Assembly (NCBI GenBank): GCA_008000375.1 | Contig: SMOI01000009.1 | Location: forward strand, 80,183-144,182 | Reading direction: 5' to 3' | Source of the DNA: Poteriospumella lacustris | Lineage: Eukaryota; Sar; Chrysophyceae; Chromulinales; Dinobryaceae | Length of the DNA stretch: 64,000 nt | Shown here: positions 45,949 through 57,957 of the stretch, piece by piece | Layout of the letters: each line of letters starts with the position of its first letter | Numbering within the stretch: position 1 is the first letter of the stretch | Made by a program: the position numbers and the translations under genes | Notes under the pieces: generated by a model | Databases searched by the model: none | The model's input: the letters and a program-made list of their open reading frames with translations, nothing else | What the model was told of the DNA's origin: nothing

Positions 45949-48216
45949 TTAACAAACCTTGGCGTCGATCTGGGAGGCGCTCTCGATTAAAGCCTGTAGC
46001 TTGGCTAAATTTTCTGCTGCGATTTGCTCCTCAATGACAAGCGCCTGAATTCAAACAGACAAATAATCGTCAAGTCCATGAGATGGTAAGCGACGACATC
46101 AAGGCACTCACCTTAAGATCGTCGATGAAGTCACTGGCAGCATCATGAAAAGCAGAATTTTCAACTTGGGACGATGTACTCGCTACGGATGCCGCATCAT
46201 GCGATTCCAACGGCACGGGGAGAAGAAGAGCCTTGCGCTTGTCGTCATAGACAAACTGGCCGTACTTCAATACATGTGGAGAATGGGTTCCGTCTGAACC
46301 GTGCGACAACTCCCCAATCCAATGTTTAGAATCATCAGAATTGTTGAAGGAAGCATCGGATTCAGAACCACCGATGATGTCATCCTTTGGAAACGATGAG
46401 ACAGACTCCGTAGCGAAACTGTCTCCCCCAACAGCAATGGGGCCGTAACTGTTCGAAGAATGAGTCTTTACGGAGCTGTGTTGTGAGGATCCGGCTTCAC
46501 GTGAAAGAGAGGCGAGCTTGCTCGACTCCAAACCAGATTTGGAGAGCGCCAGCATTTGACTTTCAATGGATGTTGCAGAGTTTAGGAGGCTTGCCTCAAA
46601 AGGATATTCGCTGCCAACGCGGACCAGTTCCGATAATTCCTTTTTCAGCTGTTTCATCTTCTTCAGGCTCGCCACTTCAATGTCTTGTGTTTCTTGAATG
46701 GTCCGCAGAATCACACGCAGAATGTTCTTGAGATGCAAGCACTTGTTGATTCGCCGAATTAATTCTTCTTCGTCAGAATCGCCATTCTCAGTCTCCGCAG
46801 GGGGAAACTCGTCGGGCAAAATTTGAAGAAAAGAAGACAACTTCAGCCCCACATTGTCTCGCCCATTCTTGTAACGCTTCTTACTCGATCCGAGTGAAGA
46901 TAAGTTTGCTGATGATGAATCGACCTCGCCTCCTGAACGGCTCGGGACGTCACTAGAAGACGAAACACCGCTGGAAGTGCTATCCGCTCGTTTTCGAATG
47001 GGCGTCGATTCCAAACGCGACGAATCGTCCTGTCCAGTGGACTTCCGTCGAGATCCTAGCCTTGTCACGGCACCTAACAACGAATTGTCGGTGGCCGCCT
47101 GCTTTGAAGAGGCGGGGGAACTCTTGCGGAAAATGTTGGTTATCAGGGCTTTGGTGCCCTTCCTGCTTAACGTCCTCGCAAAGCCCAGTTTCTCCGAGCT
47201 CTTCGTCTCTTCGCGCGATGATTTGCACATCTCTGCTTGACTTAGAGGTAACGCATTGATAGATATGCTTCTCGACGCCAACGATTTTCGTTTACTTTCG
47301 GCGCCGTCCCAAACCGCGATTTTCTCGAGTTCGTCTTCCAAATCATGCTCGGACAGTCCATCACTACACGCAGATCTCAATCAAGACGCTGCAAACAAGA
47401 AGGTGATATTCAAGTAAAATCATACCTCAGCTCACTCTTTTGTAGGTTTTGATTTAACGCGGCATCCGTTGAGGTAGTAGAAAGTGGCAAAGTTGGCCGA
47501 GAAAGGCTTCCGCCAACTCGCTGCTTATGACCGACCGCGACACCACCCGAACTCTCCTCCTGCTTTGCAAGTCCATTCTCTTCAATAGACTTAACACTGT
47601 TATCAGATACATGTGCAACGGCGTCTCTTGACTTGCGGAGAACTTCCTGTGCTCATTCAAACGCAGTTGTTACAACCAATTCGAACGAGCACAAAGCATT
47701 TTTAAGACTGACCTGGTTGAAGTGAAGCGCAACTCTTAATTCAGAAATTTCTTTAACAACATCATAGTCTAATTGTCGGACGTCATTGATAACTTCATCC
47801 AAGAATTCCATGTGAGCTTGGTACAGAGATAACTGATGCTCCAGGTCGGACAACAATACTCGTCCAAATACTGTCGCCACTTCTTTTTTCTCTTTGACAG
47901 AATTTACCCATGATTTAATCTCCTCTTCTGAATGTTTCAACTTTGGGAACAAAGATCCAAGCATAGTTTGAATTTTGGCAACTTTTTTCCTTCGCAGCCA
48001 CCCAACAAACTTCTCAATCATGTTCTCAGATCGACCATTAAATTGACCAGCCAATCTCTTCTTTGCTTTCTTTGCCAACAACTCAGTGTCTTTCTCCAAC
48101 TCTGAGATTTCTACTGTGAGTCTTCGCGATGGGCTCATCTCAGGACTCTCGCTGGTGTGACAGGTGTCACTTTCGTGATTGCCTGAACTATTATCCGACG
48201 TATCTGAATCGGCCAT
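45949..48216 (-). CDS. coiled-coil / Ser-rich protein of unknown function (694 aa, 4 exons)
   Basis: Exons 47713-48216, 47426-47646, 46112-47375 and 45949-46044. I take MADSDTSDNSS at 48216 as the start. Exon 1 encodes a helical region (ELLAKKAKKRLAGQF, MIEKFVGWLRRKK, MEFLDEVINDVRQLDYD). The middle is Ser/Lys-rich and looks disordered, with helical segments (RINKCLHLKNILRVILRTIQ, KKMKQLKKELSELV). The C-terminus is again helical (EEQIAAENLAKLQALIESAS). The 50-bp intron 2 must use a GAG acceptor (47376-47377): the better-looking CAG 13 nt upstream would put a stop in frame at once. No family recognised. It converges with the giant coiled-coil gene. Confidence 0.75.
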
Positions 48217-48742
48217 TTTAATTGTTTTTGAAAATAAATTTAAAATCCACACATTGCCTCAAAAGGTATCAAGTTTCCACATGTGTGACTCAATCCGAAG
48301 TGCTTGCAATTTGACGGATTAAAATTGCCAAGCCGATGCAAACCTTTTGCGGTCTCGCCAACGCCATGCCAAGACCTCCTCCGCGATCCAGCAGTTGTGA
48401 ACTGTTTCACGCTGTCATCGTCATGTTGTACAAAAACTGCTGGCTGCTCATTTTGTACACCAGATTTGGAATTTGTAGTATATGTATGGCAACTAATTTG
48501 CAGAACATGTACAGTAGCCACGTTGGCAGGCAGAATGGTTGGGATGACGATGATGAGGTTCGATTTGAGCAATGTGTGCCATAACTACATTCCTTTCAAC
48601 CTTATCTCCTTGGAAGGACCACTGGTACTGGGCAAATACTTGTATTGTCGACCATCTCTCGAAACTTGTCAAGAGGGAGAAGTTCCCCTACCACGTTTAT
48701 TGCAAGCTTCGATTCAGCAATCAACAAAATTAGTGGTCAACA
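48217..48742. other. 526-bp divergent intergenic region
   Basis: Shared upstream DNA of the coiled-coil gene and chorismate synthase. A long open frame on the plus strand (from 48304) runs out of frame into the chorismate synthase exon and has no protein-like features I trust. Confidence 0.5.
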
Positions 48743-50299
48743 ATGATCACTTATTTTTGCATGTCGCTATGGATTTTGCTTTCTGTCAGCATTCCCGTGG
48801 TGTCCAGTTATGGAAACAGTTTCGGGAGGCTGTTTCGGATCACAACATTTGGGGAGTCCCACGGAGCAGCGGTTGGAGTAACAGTGGATGGATGTCCGCC
48901 GAGATTACCGATAAATCTTGAAGACATACAATATGAATTGAGCAGGAGGAAACCAGGCCAATCAAGACTAACATCGCCTCGAAAAGAAGATGATATTGTT
49001 GAGATAATCAGTGGTGTTGAAAATGGGTTCGCGACTGGTGCACCGATCACTATGATTATCAGAAACACGGACCAGCGCAGCAAAGATTATGGTGAAATGA
49101 GCAACAAATACCGACCGTCGCACGCTGATGCTACATACGATGCAAAATATGGCATAAGGAGCATTAATGGCGGTGGTCGGTCTTCTGCTCGCGAAACAAT
49201 CGGCCGAGTTGCTGCTGGGGCAATTGCAAAGAAGGTGCTATCTATGTACAGTGGTATGGAAATACTCGGATATGTGAAGAGTATCCAAGAGCTTCTGGCA
49301 TCTGTTGATCCAGAAACAGTCACTATTCCCATGGTATCGACGCAGATAAGAGCATTGACATCGATAAAGTTTATCTTCTTTTGATGGTTTGCATGCGCAG
49401 GTGGAATCTAACATACTGAGATGCCCAGATCCGGCCGTTGCCGAGAAGATGATTGCTCGCGTGGATGAAGTGAGGTTCGTTGGAAAGCGACTCTACAACA
49501 ATAAGATAAAGTGCTCTAAGAAACGATGCGTATTGTAGAAAGCAAGGTGATAGTATCGGAGGCGTCGTAGAGGTCGTGGTCAGAAATGTTCCGAGTGGAC
49601 TTGGCGGGCCAGTCTTCGATAAACTGGAAGCGGACCTCGCCAAAGCGTGCATGTCGATTCCTGCTGCAAAAGGCTTTGAAGTAAGTTTATACCTGAAAAC
49701 GGATTATAGAACATTTAATAATCTGCAATGAGCTCAGGTGGGTTCAGGTTTTTCCGGGACTTTGCTGATTGGCTCCCAGCACAACGACGAATTTTTTTCG
49801 GAGAATACACGGATACGGTAAGTGGATGCATGTGGATTTGCGTCATTCGCCATCTCACTTCATATATTACCCCGTTACCCCGTTACATGACAACAAAACG
49901 AACAGAACAAAAACAAACCGAAGTGGGGGAATTCAAGGAGGCATTTCCAATGGCGAAACAATTGTTTTGCGAACAGCATTTAAACCAACCTCGACTATTT
50001 CAAAGCTCCAATCAACAGTCACCGTAGACGGTATGTTATCATCCACGTTGTCTACTACTCCATTATTCGCAAGTGAAGTCGCGGTTCTTTTGTGTGTAGG
50101 CGAAGAAACTCAACTACGCGGGAAAGGACGACACGATCCATGTGTATTACCACGTGCCGTCCCTATAGTTGAAGCTATGGTCGCGGTTGTTCTCACAGAC
50201 GCGCTCATGTGCCATGCGGCGCAATGCAGGCTCTTCCCTCCTGGTGACTCTGTAAGGAACATTCTTGGCAAAGAGATTCCACAACCCAAAAAACTTTGA
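48743..50299 (+). CDS. aroC: chorismate synthase with signal peptide, probably plastid (403 aa, 6 exons)
   Basis: Exons 48743-49333, 49401-49474, 49539-49680, 49738-49817, 49906-50030 and 50100-50299. It converts 5-enolpyruvylshikimate-3-phosphate to chorismate, the last common step to aromatic amino acids, using reduced FMN. Motifs: [46 protein letters not shown] (signature), [27 protein letters not shown] and [12 protein letters not shown] (signature). Residues 1-23 are a signal peptide ([16 protein letters not shown]), and the next residue is Tyr, directly followed by the enzyme's usual first residues. An aromatic +1 residue is the stroma signal in red complex plastids, but there is no separate transit stretch. 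The third exon's donor (GTTCGT) is weak; the frame requires it. Confidence 0.93.
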
Positions 50300-50353
50300 G
50301 GCAAAATGCAATAATTGAAAATAATTTTCAAAACCTACAATGTCTCTCTAACT

Positions 50354-52556
50354 TTACTTCTTTTGCATGACATAAACACCATGATAGGGCACCATGAAAG
50401 GAAGGAAAGGAATAGCTCCTCTGAATCTGTTGTCCCAAACAGTCTCGTACTCAGGGAACGATTCCATTTGCTTGTCATCAAGAAGATGGACGTGGTCGAA
50501 AGCGAACCAATTCTTGTGGACCAGAGATTCCACGGAGCGGACGTTGCGGAACAAAGGAGACAAGCAATCGTCGTAATTGCCCTTCAAGAAAAAGTCGGCG
50601 ATAGCCAATTTACCACCCTTCTTGAGAAGCTTGCTGATGTTAGACACAGCAGCGCGTTGGTTGGGAATCATGGAAAAGGAGTAGGACATGGTGACAATAT
50701 CAACACTTCCGGGAGCACAGTCAACGCCGGGCAACAATTCGTCCAGAGTGACGTCGTGCTCAACAACCTTGACGATAGAGCTCAAACCCATCTTGTCAAT
50801 TCTGTGATAAATGCAAAAAAATTGTGAGTGATTGCTCAACACTCGTAAAACGTTCATTCAAACGTACCTTCTTTGGGCGATTTCCAACAAGGATGCAGAA
50901 ATGTCGACGATGTAGATGTTCTTGAAGTACTTCTTGATGGTCTCAGGCGTGAAGAACTCGAGGTTTCTAGCAGTTCCACCGCCGACATCAATCCAAACCA
51001 TTCCACCACCTCGCTTCAAAGGGAAAGCTTCGAGAAGCGCAGGTCTGGCATGCAATAATCCTTCACGGAATGCATCGTAACCCTCCTTCTGATACTTGTA
51101 AAAGCTCTCCATATCCTTCGCGTGACCAGTAACCTTCAAAGTGGACGCAACCAAAGGCTTCCACAATGGGAACGTAACCATCTTAGCACCAGTGATCAAC
51201 TGGTTCACCAATCCCTTGTACTGAGAAGTGTCAATGCGCTCAACGTAGTCAACCTCCAAGTTCTTGGTTTCTGCGATCCAAGTGGACCAGTACATACCAA
51301 CGCGATCATCAGCATCGGGGACACGGCGAGGGTTCAACCAGAACAAGGAAGCAGAGTGAACGTTGTCGGCAAAGCTTCTCCAGAAGATCTTTCCCTTCTG
51401 TCTGTCAAGCTTCGTCATCAAATGGGTCAACTCCTGATTGATTTGGCGATCAGTCATCCAGTCCATGTGATCCAACAGAGACGCGACGGTGAACGGAACT
51501 TGGGTAGCCTCGATAGCAGAGAGCAAAGTACCGTGAACCAGATGAAGCTTTCCCTTTTGCAAGTTCTTCTTCATCTTGTCGAAGTTTTCAGGTCTCAAGT
51601 AGCGAGGGCAGTTGTTAGGCTTGTAGTAACCGAGGAAATAGCCGGCATAGAAGTAGTTGTCATTGACAAGATCAGTCTGGAAAAAGATTCTTTCGATAAC
51701 CATGGCAAGATTGTTAGGACGATGAAGACCCAAAGCCATTTGGCGTTCAGGAACTCCAGCGAAGCAGCATCCACCGCGAAGGAGAATGTTGTCCATCACC
51801 CAGGCGATGGCGCGAATGGAGTAGCTGCGCTGGGTAATGAGCTTCTGCAAGGTCTCTTGAGTAGAGCCGACTTCCAGCTCACGTCTGATGAAATCAAGGC
51901 CGAAGAGAGGGAAGAGGACGCGGAACAACACATACGACATGCTGCCGGAAGTGCCGGAGTACATGAACGACTTGATGGTGTAAATACCAGTGTCCCAGAA
52001 CTCAGCAGAAGGAGCGGATAAATCCTTTCTCAGCTTGGAGTGATACACTTCCTGGAGCAACTTCATGTTGGACTTGCTGAAAATTTCGAAGAACGCATCG
52101 TACTCGAGGTTCAAGATAGCGACCTTCTTCAGCTCAGTCAGAGCGATCTGACATGAGTTGAAATCAACTGCGGTAACCCGTGCACCCTCAATGATGTAGT
52201 CCAAAACATTGCAACCAGCGGAAGCGATGGTGAGGACGTGATCGTCATCGTTGAGGTGGAATTCGCGGTGGTCCATGCGAGGATCCTGAGTGATGACATG
52301 AGGTTTATAAATCACTCATCCTTGCAACAAGGGGTCGACATGAAAAATTGCTTACCTCCCAGCTGACGTTGTAGATGTAAGTCTTGTTCAAGAACTTAAA
52401 CATCAACTTGTCGTGGATCTGCGCGAACATCCAAATGAATGGACTGATGGTCAAAAGAACGATACTCAAGATCGCATCAGCAATAGGATTCATCTCATTG
52501 TTAACGAGTTTTTGCCGTAACTTGGCAGTGTGGTCGACGGTCTTCGAAGAGTACAT
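50354..52556 (-). CDS. BTA1: betaine-lipid (DGTS) synthase BTA1, BtaA-BtaB fusion (688 aa, 3 exons)
   Basis: Exons 52356-52556, 50868-52285 and 50354-50801 join in frame. The N-terminal two-thirds is BtaA-like (SAM:diacylglycerol 3-amino-3-carboxypropyltransferase): LTIASAGCNVLDYIIEGA, VDFNSCQIALTELKK, YDAFFEIFSKSN and GGCCFAGVPERQ. The last third is a BtaB-like N-methyltransferase (WIDVGGGTARNLEFF for SAM binding, VDISASLLEIAQRR, MSYSFSMIPN). Together they turn diacylglycerol into diacylglyceryl-N,N,N-trimethylhomoserine, a phosphorus-free membrane lipid of ER and plastid in algae and fungi. The A-then-B order is, as I recall, the one in Chlamydomonas, with fungi reversed. A hydrophobic helix near residues 27-45 precedes the catalytic domain. 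The enzyme is often induced by phosphate starvation; I see no regulatory site. Confidence 0.94.
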
Positions 52557-53280
52557 TTTCACAAGGTGAAGAGATCAACGCTGAGATTAACCAATTCAAT
52601 ACGAGCGACAAAGTACTCTGATTTTCGTATTGCGAATCTTTCGAAAACCAATTGAAAAGCGAACCAATCAACTGTGGCCCCACCACTCAACTACTTTCTC
52701 CTCATTTTTCCGAGAATTTTTCTGGGGTATCTGGGATAAATGGGATCAGAGTGATTCTCCTCTGCACTCCAGATCTGCACATGCCGGTTTTGTCCTCAGC
52801 AACGAGGAGACGAGGAGACAACGCGGGTGACTTGGGCTGGTGGGGTTGTTGGAGATCTTGGGCTTCGAGGACTTCGGTTGGGCCGCTGTGCATGTATGTA
52901 TCAGAACTTGATGGTGGTGGAGCGCATGGATGGACCCTCGCGGCTCGGCGCACACGAGTACCGCGTGGAGGTGGCGGACGACGGGCCTCGACCACCTCGA
53001 AAGCATAATCATCATTCGTTCGACGACTACGCGTATTGGACGCGAGCTGCTTCATGAGAGATGGGAGAAGCGCATCGACGCACGCACTGGCCGCGCAGCT
53101 TGACGGCGGTGCGATGGAACTTCTGGTAGCTGTCTGAGCGGCGAGCATTTGGTGATGGCGCCAGAAATCAGGCCAGCTGTCCATTGCGCATGCACGCGAA
53201 TTACTGCGATGCGTCGAGCTCGACGTCGAGATGTTGAAACGAAGTAGCGTCGTCCCCACATGCCAGCCATCTGGGTGACC
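52557..53280. other. BTA1 upstream region, gene-poor
   Basis: This is the BTA1 promoter side, with GC-rich stretches. A plus-strand frame at about 52890-53057 (MVVERMDGPSRLGAHEYRVE..., ending WTRAAS) and a minus-strand frame over the same bases both look partly coding. I cannot choose between them and call neither. Confidence 0.4.
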
Positions 53281-53410
53281 CCCATGTATCCAATGGCTGA
53301 TTGAACGATTCAGCTCCGTTGAACATCCAACTCATATCGTTGACGTGCTCAACATCCCAGGTAGACAACGGCTGATTGAACGACGTGGCTCCGTTGAACG
53401 GCGCGAACGA
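53281..53410 (-). pseudogene. DUF285 (BspA-like) repeat fragment
   Basis: The minus strand encodes FNGATSFNQPLSTWDVEHVN followed by DMSWMFNGAESFNQPLDTW, nearly two copies of the F-x-G-A-x-S-F-N-Q-P-L-x-x-W-D-V unit of DUF285 surface proteins. These occur in large families in several algae with complex plastids and in some bacteria. Here only about 1.7 repeats survive within a 109-codon frame (53201-53530), with no flanking repeats and no signal peptide, so it is most likely a gene fragment. An exon of a larger gene is possible. Confidence 0.65.
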
Positions 53411-54370
53411 GACGAGAAGCTGTGCGCGACGAACAAGCTGATCGAGCAGAAGAATCGCTGACACCCTACAGAAGAGGTGACAAACGTACACTGTTACGTC
53501 GCATACAACTTTTGCCTCGCCACTCGCCACCGCAATTTAATCCGCCTCAGCCCACTAACCGCAGCCACACAATACTGCTCAAATACCTGCCGCAGTCGCT
53601 CGTGGTCCCAGTGTTGACTCGCACTATGGGGAGAGAACTTGAACTCCGTCCATTGCGACCCCGCCGTAAATTGTCATCGATTGTCATTGGTCAATTCCGT
53701 GTTTGTATTTGAATGCGAGTTTAGTCGCTTAACGACAGGAAAGAGAAGGAAACCACCTGGTAGACTTTAGATTATGTCCGTCGCAAGTACATATCCTAGA
53801 AATATCTACGTTCCTCAGCGTGTATGCATATTATTTACAGCTGCAGATAATGTCACCCGGCACCCGGATCTGAATTACCGCAACGAAGTGAAAGAGGTTT
53901 ATGAAATACCGCTAAATACATTAAACCGTAAATACTCGTTTGATGGTTTCGCCCACTTTTGCCATCATCATGCGCTTCAGTTTCAATTCGTGTTTGTGCA
54001 AGGGAGTAGTCCACAATCGGTTAAAGACCTAATCTAGCCTAACCGAACATAATATACAATGCAAAATTCGAGCGAGCTGTCAACGGCAAAGTCGCGGAAG
54101 TCGTCCACAACAACCTCTGAGTCCAACTTCCTAAATCCTAGACGCACATCCCAGATGCCCAAAACTTGACCACATAAAAAGGATTCAAATTAAGGCGCGT
54201 TTCTCAACATGAACATGATTCGTTAAGATTCTCAGGTGTGATGTGTTTTGCAACACAGTAGCACCGTTTCGCGCGTTTTTGTGTGTACCGGCGAGGGTAG
54301 GCGCTCATACTTTGGAACACCAAACTCTTTCTTTGGACCACCAAACTCTTTCGTGGAAAACCTAACACGG

Positions 54371-54410
54371 TTAGGGTTAGGGTTAGGGTTAGGGTTAGGG
54401 TTAGGGTTAG
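54371..54410 (+). repeat. interstitial telomere-type array (TTAGGG)6.7
   Basis: Forty bases of perfect TTAGGG repeats (G-rich strand reading left to right) sit inside the gene-poor region, followed by unique sequence. The left edge abuts AACACGG. Confidence 0.97.
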
Positions 54411-54584
54411 TTGTCCTAGACGAGTTATCAATCTCTCTCCACATCACATGCAAGGATAACAAGTAATCTCTGTCCACATCACAATGAGTTTCTAATCGAT
54501 CAGCAACAGGATTACAACATCCTGACAATTTGTAGCAGGGGTTTGTTTCAGTGGGTTCGTCCGTCGAAGAATTTCCTCGGCGGA

Positions 54585-54869
54585 TGTTGGTATCGCGATG
54601 TCCACGATTTCCAACCACATACCGTCGTAACCGTTGTGTTGGCTCAAAGTGACGCTGCTATCTATCCCTCACCGACGTCGCCAGTGTCAGTCTCGTCGCT
54701 CTCCTCGTTAAGACCATTGCCGAGATCATTAGGTCGGACTATGCCTCCTACGACCATGTGCAGCAAATGCTGCTCGAAGATCTCTCCTCCACGAATCATA
54801 AACACACGCCTTTCTCTGCAAACGGCGTTCGTCAATCAGATCTTTGCGCTGTACAAAACCGCCAGATGA
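54585..54869 (+). pseudogene. interrupted coding-like frame of unknown origin
   Basis: One frame reads MLVSRCPRFPTTYRRNR..., hits a TGA at about 54651, then continues with helical, ordinary-looking protein (LTDVASVSLVALLVKTIAEI, RSDYASYDHVQQMLLEDL) to a stop at about 54869. I do not recognise it. A decayed gene near the telomeric repeat is the simplest reading; an intron over the TGA is the alternative. Confidence 0.35.
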
Positions 54870-56281
54870 GCTAAGAAATGACTCGCATGTCGAGGCCGAA
54901 CGTTTCTAAAATATCCATGTTGTATCCGCCATAGTATATTGCTCTGCGCATGAAAAATGTGTATACATCGAATCAATCACCATACAGGAGTGTATACCAC
55001 ATGCCTTTCTACCATCGAATCACAGATGTGTTTGCTTAACTCTCTTTCTCTATCGGTCTCTTCACATCGATCCAGTTATTAGTTCACGTTTGAGTGGCTG
55101 ACAGCCTCCAAAACGACGTCCTGACGTTGTTTTCATGTGGTTACAACGACGTTACTTCGCTTTGCGTGCCTGGCATGAATGGGATTTTCGATTGGCATTG
55201 TTGGTAATGCGTTTAGTGTGTCTATCTAGTATGTTCCCATGCATGTCATTGCCCTATGGCTACAAGAAGTATTATATCCACAAAGTCGGCGAGTCGTCGC
55301 AACTCAGAAGTTTTCGATCATCCTTGACCGCAGATTTGCGCCCCTTCCCCATACGTTATTGTAGTAGTACCCAAGATTACACGAACAAAATGTAAGTGTC
55401 GTGTGTGTTGCGAATGGCATTTTGTAGACCGTATAGTTCTACGGCCATTGCTTTGTCTTTTTGTTATTCTTGTTCTCTGACGCCTCCACTTGATGAAGAC
55501 GCAACAAAGTTCGCATTACTGCGAGGTTGTTGGGCGTAAAAGCATACATATGCATGCGTGCATGCGGACATCAAACAAAGCAAAAGATATGAACAGGAAT
55601 CCGATACCGCTGGATGGATCTGACGAGATGTTGAGACGAACCCATGACGTATTTCTGGGCGGAGGTTTCTTAATACGGACAGATAAAAAAGAATGAGCGC
55701 GACGAAGACACAACTTTGGTTAAATTACCATCGGAGTTGATTATTACAGGCTAACGAAGTTGGATTGGACGGACTGGACCTACAATAAGTTACAACAAGT
55801 AACTCCGTCCGCCACATCATCACGAAAGCCTAACGCTCGGTTTTCACGTATTTTCTTCCGGTACGCGGTCGTGCATCACTCGAATTCAACCTACTTGCTT
55901 TTGAAGCGGGAACTTAATTTTTGAAGTAGCATCGGACGCCAGTACTTGGTCAATTTAGCGAGTGTGCAGCAGCCAAGGTAGTTGAGATAAATAATTCTTT
56001 TGCTGTACTTCCGAGGTAATTAATTGCCACTCACACACACCAATGACATTGAACTCTATCATATATTAAAGAAAGATGAATGATTAAAAGATAGCTTCGC
56101 AACAATAATAATAATTTATTATAATAAGAAAAGTTAAATATTTATTTGGAGGTTAAGAAAGAATAAACCGGAATAGCAAGCTAAGCTAAGCTGTCTTTGA
56201 CCAGAGATTTCGTCAGTAAAGATCCAACTGGACAACTAGAACTTTGATTATCGCTCTCGCACTTCAATAAATTAAACTTGT

Positions 56282-56638
56282 TCATATCTCCTGTTTCCAA
56301 GAACGATGAGCGGAATTGTGGGTCATGTGTCCTTCGTAAATGACGAAGGTGGCCCTGCGCTGCTCTCCCGACATCGATGGCCGCCTGGTCTGCAGGAAGT
56401 GTTTGTGAACAATTTGGCTCGTGTCCCGGCCCGCTATTTCATTTGTAACGATTCTGGGTCCCTCCTCATTTTTTGTTAAACAAACCGGACCAACATACGA
56501 AACCAGCCAAAATCGGCGACGTCCTAAATTTATGGTTCTTCTAAACCTTTCAAAGTGTGCCGGGCGGTAAACAGTGTGTGAAGAGCTTTTTGGCAGGCCA
56601 TCGGTCGCACTGCAGTGGCTGCCCTTCACTGTGTTCAA
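56282..56638 (-). other. 118-codon ORF of unknown nature
   Basis: It includes RRFWLVSYVGPVCLTKNEEG and IVHKHFLQTRRPS. The W-x-x-x-Y-x-G-P pattern vaguely recalls the C-terminal tail of Ty3-type integrases, but no catalytic domain, LTR or second ORF is nearby. I make no functional call. Confidence 0.25.
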
Positions 56639-57655
56639 AATGTGTTCAAATACTGATACTTAATAGTAATACATCGTCATTGTGTTCAAATTTCTATTTG
56701 TTGTTATTTGTTCGAGATTTATACAAATTCAGTGATAACTCCAGAGCAAGGATTAGCCATTTCCACCGTGTTTGAGTAGCTGCTTAATTCCACTTAGTCT
56801 TTGTTTGTCTTTCTGTCCACACGTCACAGGTCATTTGGTACCTTGTTTGTTTTCTTGATCAACCAAGCAGCGATTTCGGATCATGCATCATGCATCATGC
56901 AGTGCGTCGCTCTCTATTCTCCCGTTACGGTAAGCAAACCCTAACCTTGAATGACAAAATGTCACTCTGATCGAGATACAAACGATACTGTTTTGTGAAA
57001 TTGATTGGAAAGAAGCGCTTATTTATTATTCGGACAGAAAATAGACGCAAGAAAATAGACGCTTCCCGAACTGACTTTGCCTTCGTGCTTTGCTAACTCT
57101 CGTACGAACTTGCTCCTTTTTTACAACAAGTAGAAACAAAAACAAAACACAAATCACGGAACAAACAAAACACCGCGTCCATGAAAGGAATCTCTCGCAA
57201 AACATTGTGGAATATAATCACCGTCGTCTTCAGCCGATGGTGCATCAGAGCCTGGAGTACCTCTGACAGTAACCTATGGGGAAATTCTGAGGCCACAATG
57301 TTTTGGCGGCCTTGGAAGAGAAATGAAAACCCTCCTCGGACGAAAGGTCCAGTCAGAGACATTGAGTATCGGAGTGCGAAACATATACATCCGCTGCCAT
57401 AGCATTCTGTGTCGATCGAGTCAACGATCATTTCCGTGGGGCTCGTGTCATTTATTCGCTTTGATGATCAAGAGAGCTATTTTCGAAGCTCAAGGCCCGT
57501 TGTGAAGTACGGGATCCTCTCTCACACCACTGCTTCTGAGTAGACCGGTGAGTTGAAGCTTGCGATATTGTTCACCGCCGCCCCAAGCACTTTAGAAATA
57601 AAGATTTGTCCACGACATTCCGAAAACGACGTCGGCGGCCAACATCAACCTTGAG

Positions 57656-57957
57656 ATTTCAGCCAGTTATTTTATCTCACAAGGAAGATACGACTCTTGT
57701 TAGATTCAGAAACTGATTTGCGCTTGCAGAAGAAGCATGAGATGTTGATCTGAAGCCGAGAAGCCAAGACAAACCAATAGCTACCAGGGGAACGTTTCAA
57801 TTGATATTTCAGCCAGTCATTTTATCTCACAAGGAAGATACGACTCTTGTTAGATTACAGATTTGTTGGGTTGCAGAAGAAGCATGAGATGATCTGAGGC
57901 CCGGTCTGAATAGCTGCTGATGAAGCGAAAAGACCCAGCTGCCAGGGGAACGTTTCC
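57656..57957. repeat. diverged tandem duplication, unit about 150 bp
   Basis: Copies run 57656-57800 and 57806-57957. The first about 50 bases (ATTTCAGCCAGT.. through ..CTCTTGTTAGATT) differ at one position; GCAGAAGAAGCATGAGATG and CCAGGGGAACGTTTC are also shared, while the middle has diverged with indels. Confidence 0.92.

Noticed and set aside
48304-48921. 205-codon plus-strand ORF upstream of chorismate synthase
   Set aside because: It overlaps the chorismate synthase exon in another frame and its sequence has no motif or consistent composition.
56282-56638. Possible retroelement integrase tail
   Set aside because: Only a vague W..Y.GP pattern; no catalytic domain, LTR, target-site duplication or gag/pol frame nearby.
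57093-57431. Opposing ORFs of about 73 and 112 codons on the two strands
   Set aside because: Neither shows motifs or splice logic, and each is the shadow of the other in low-information sequence.
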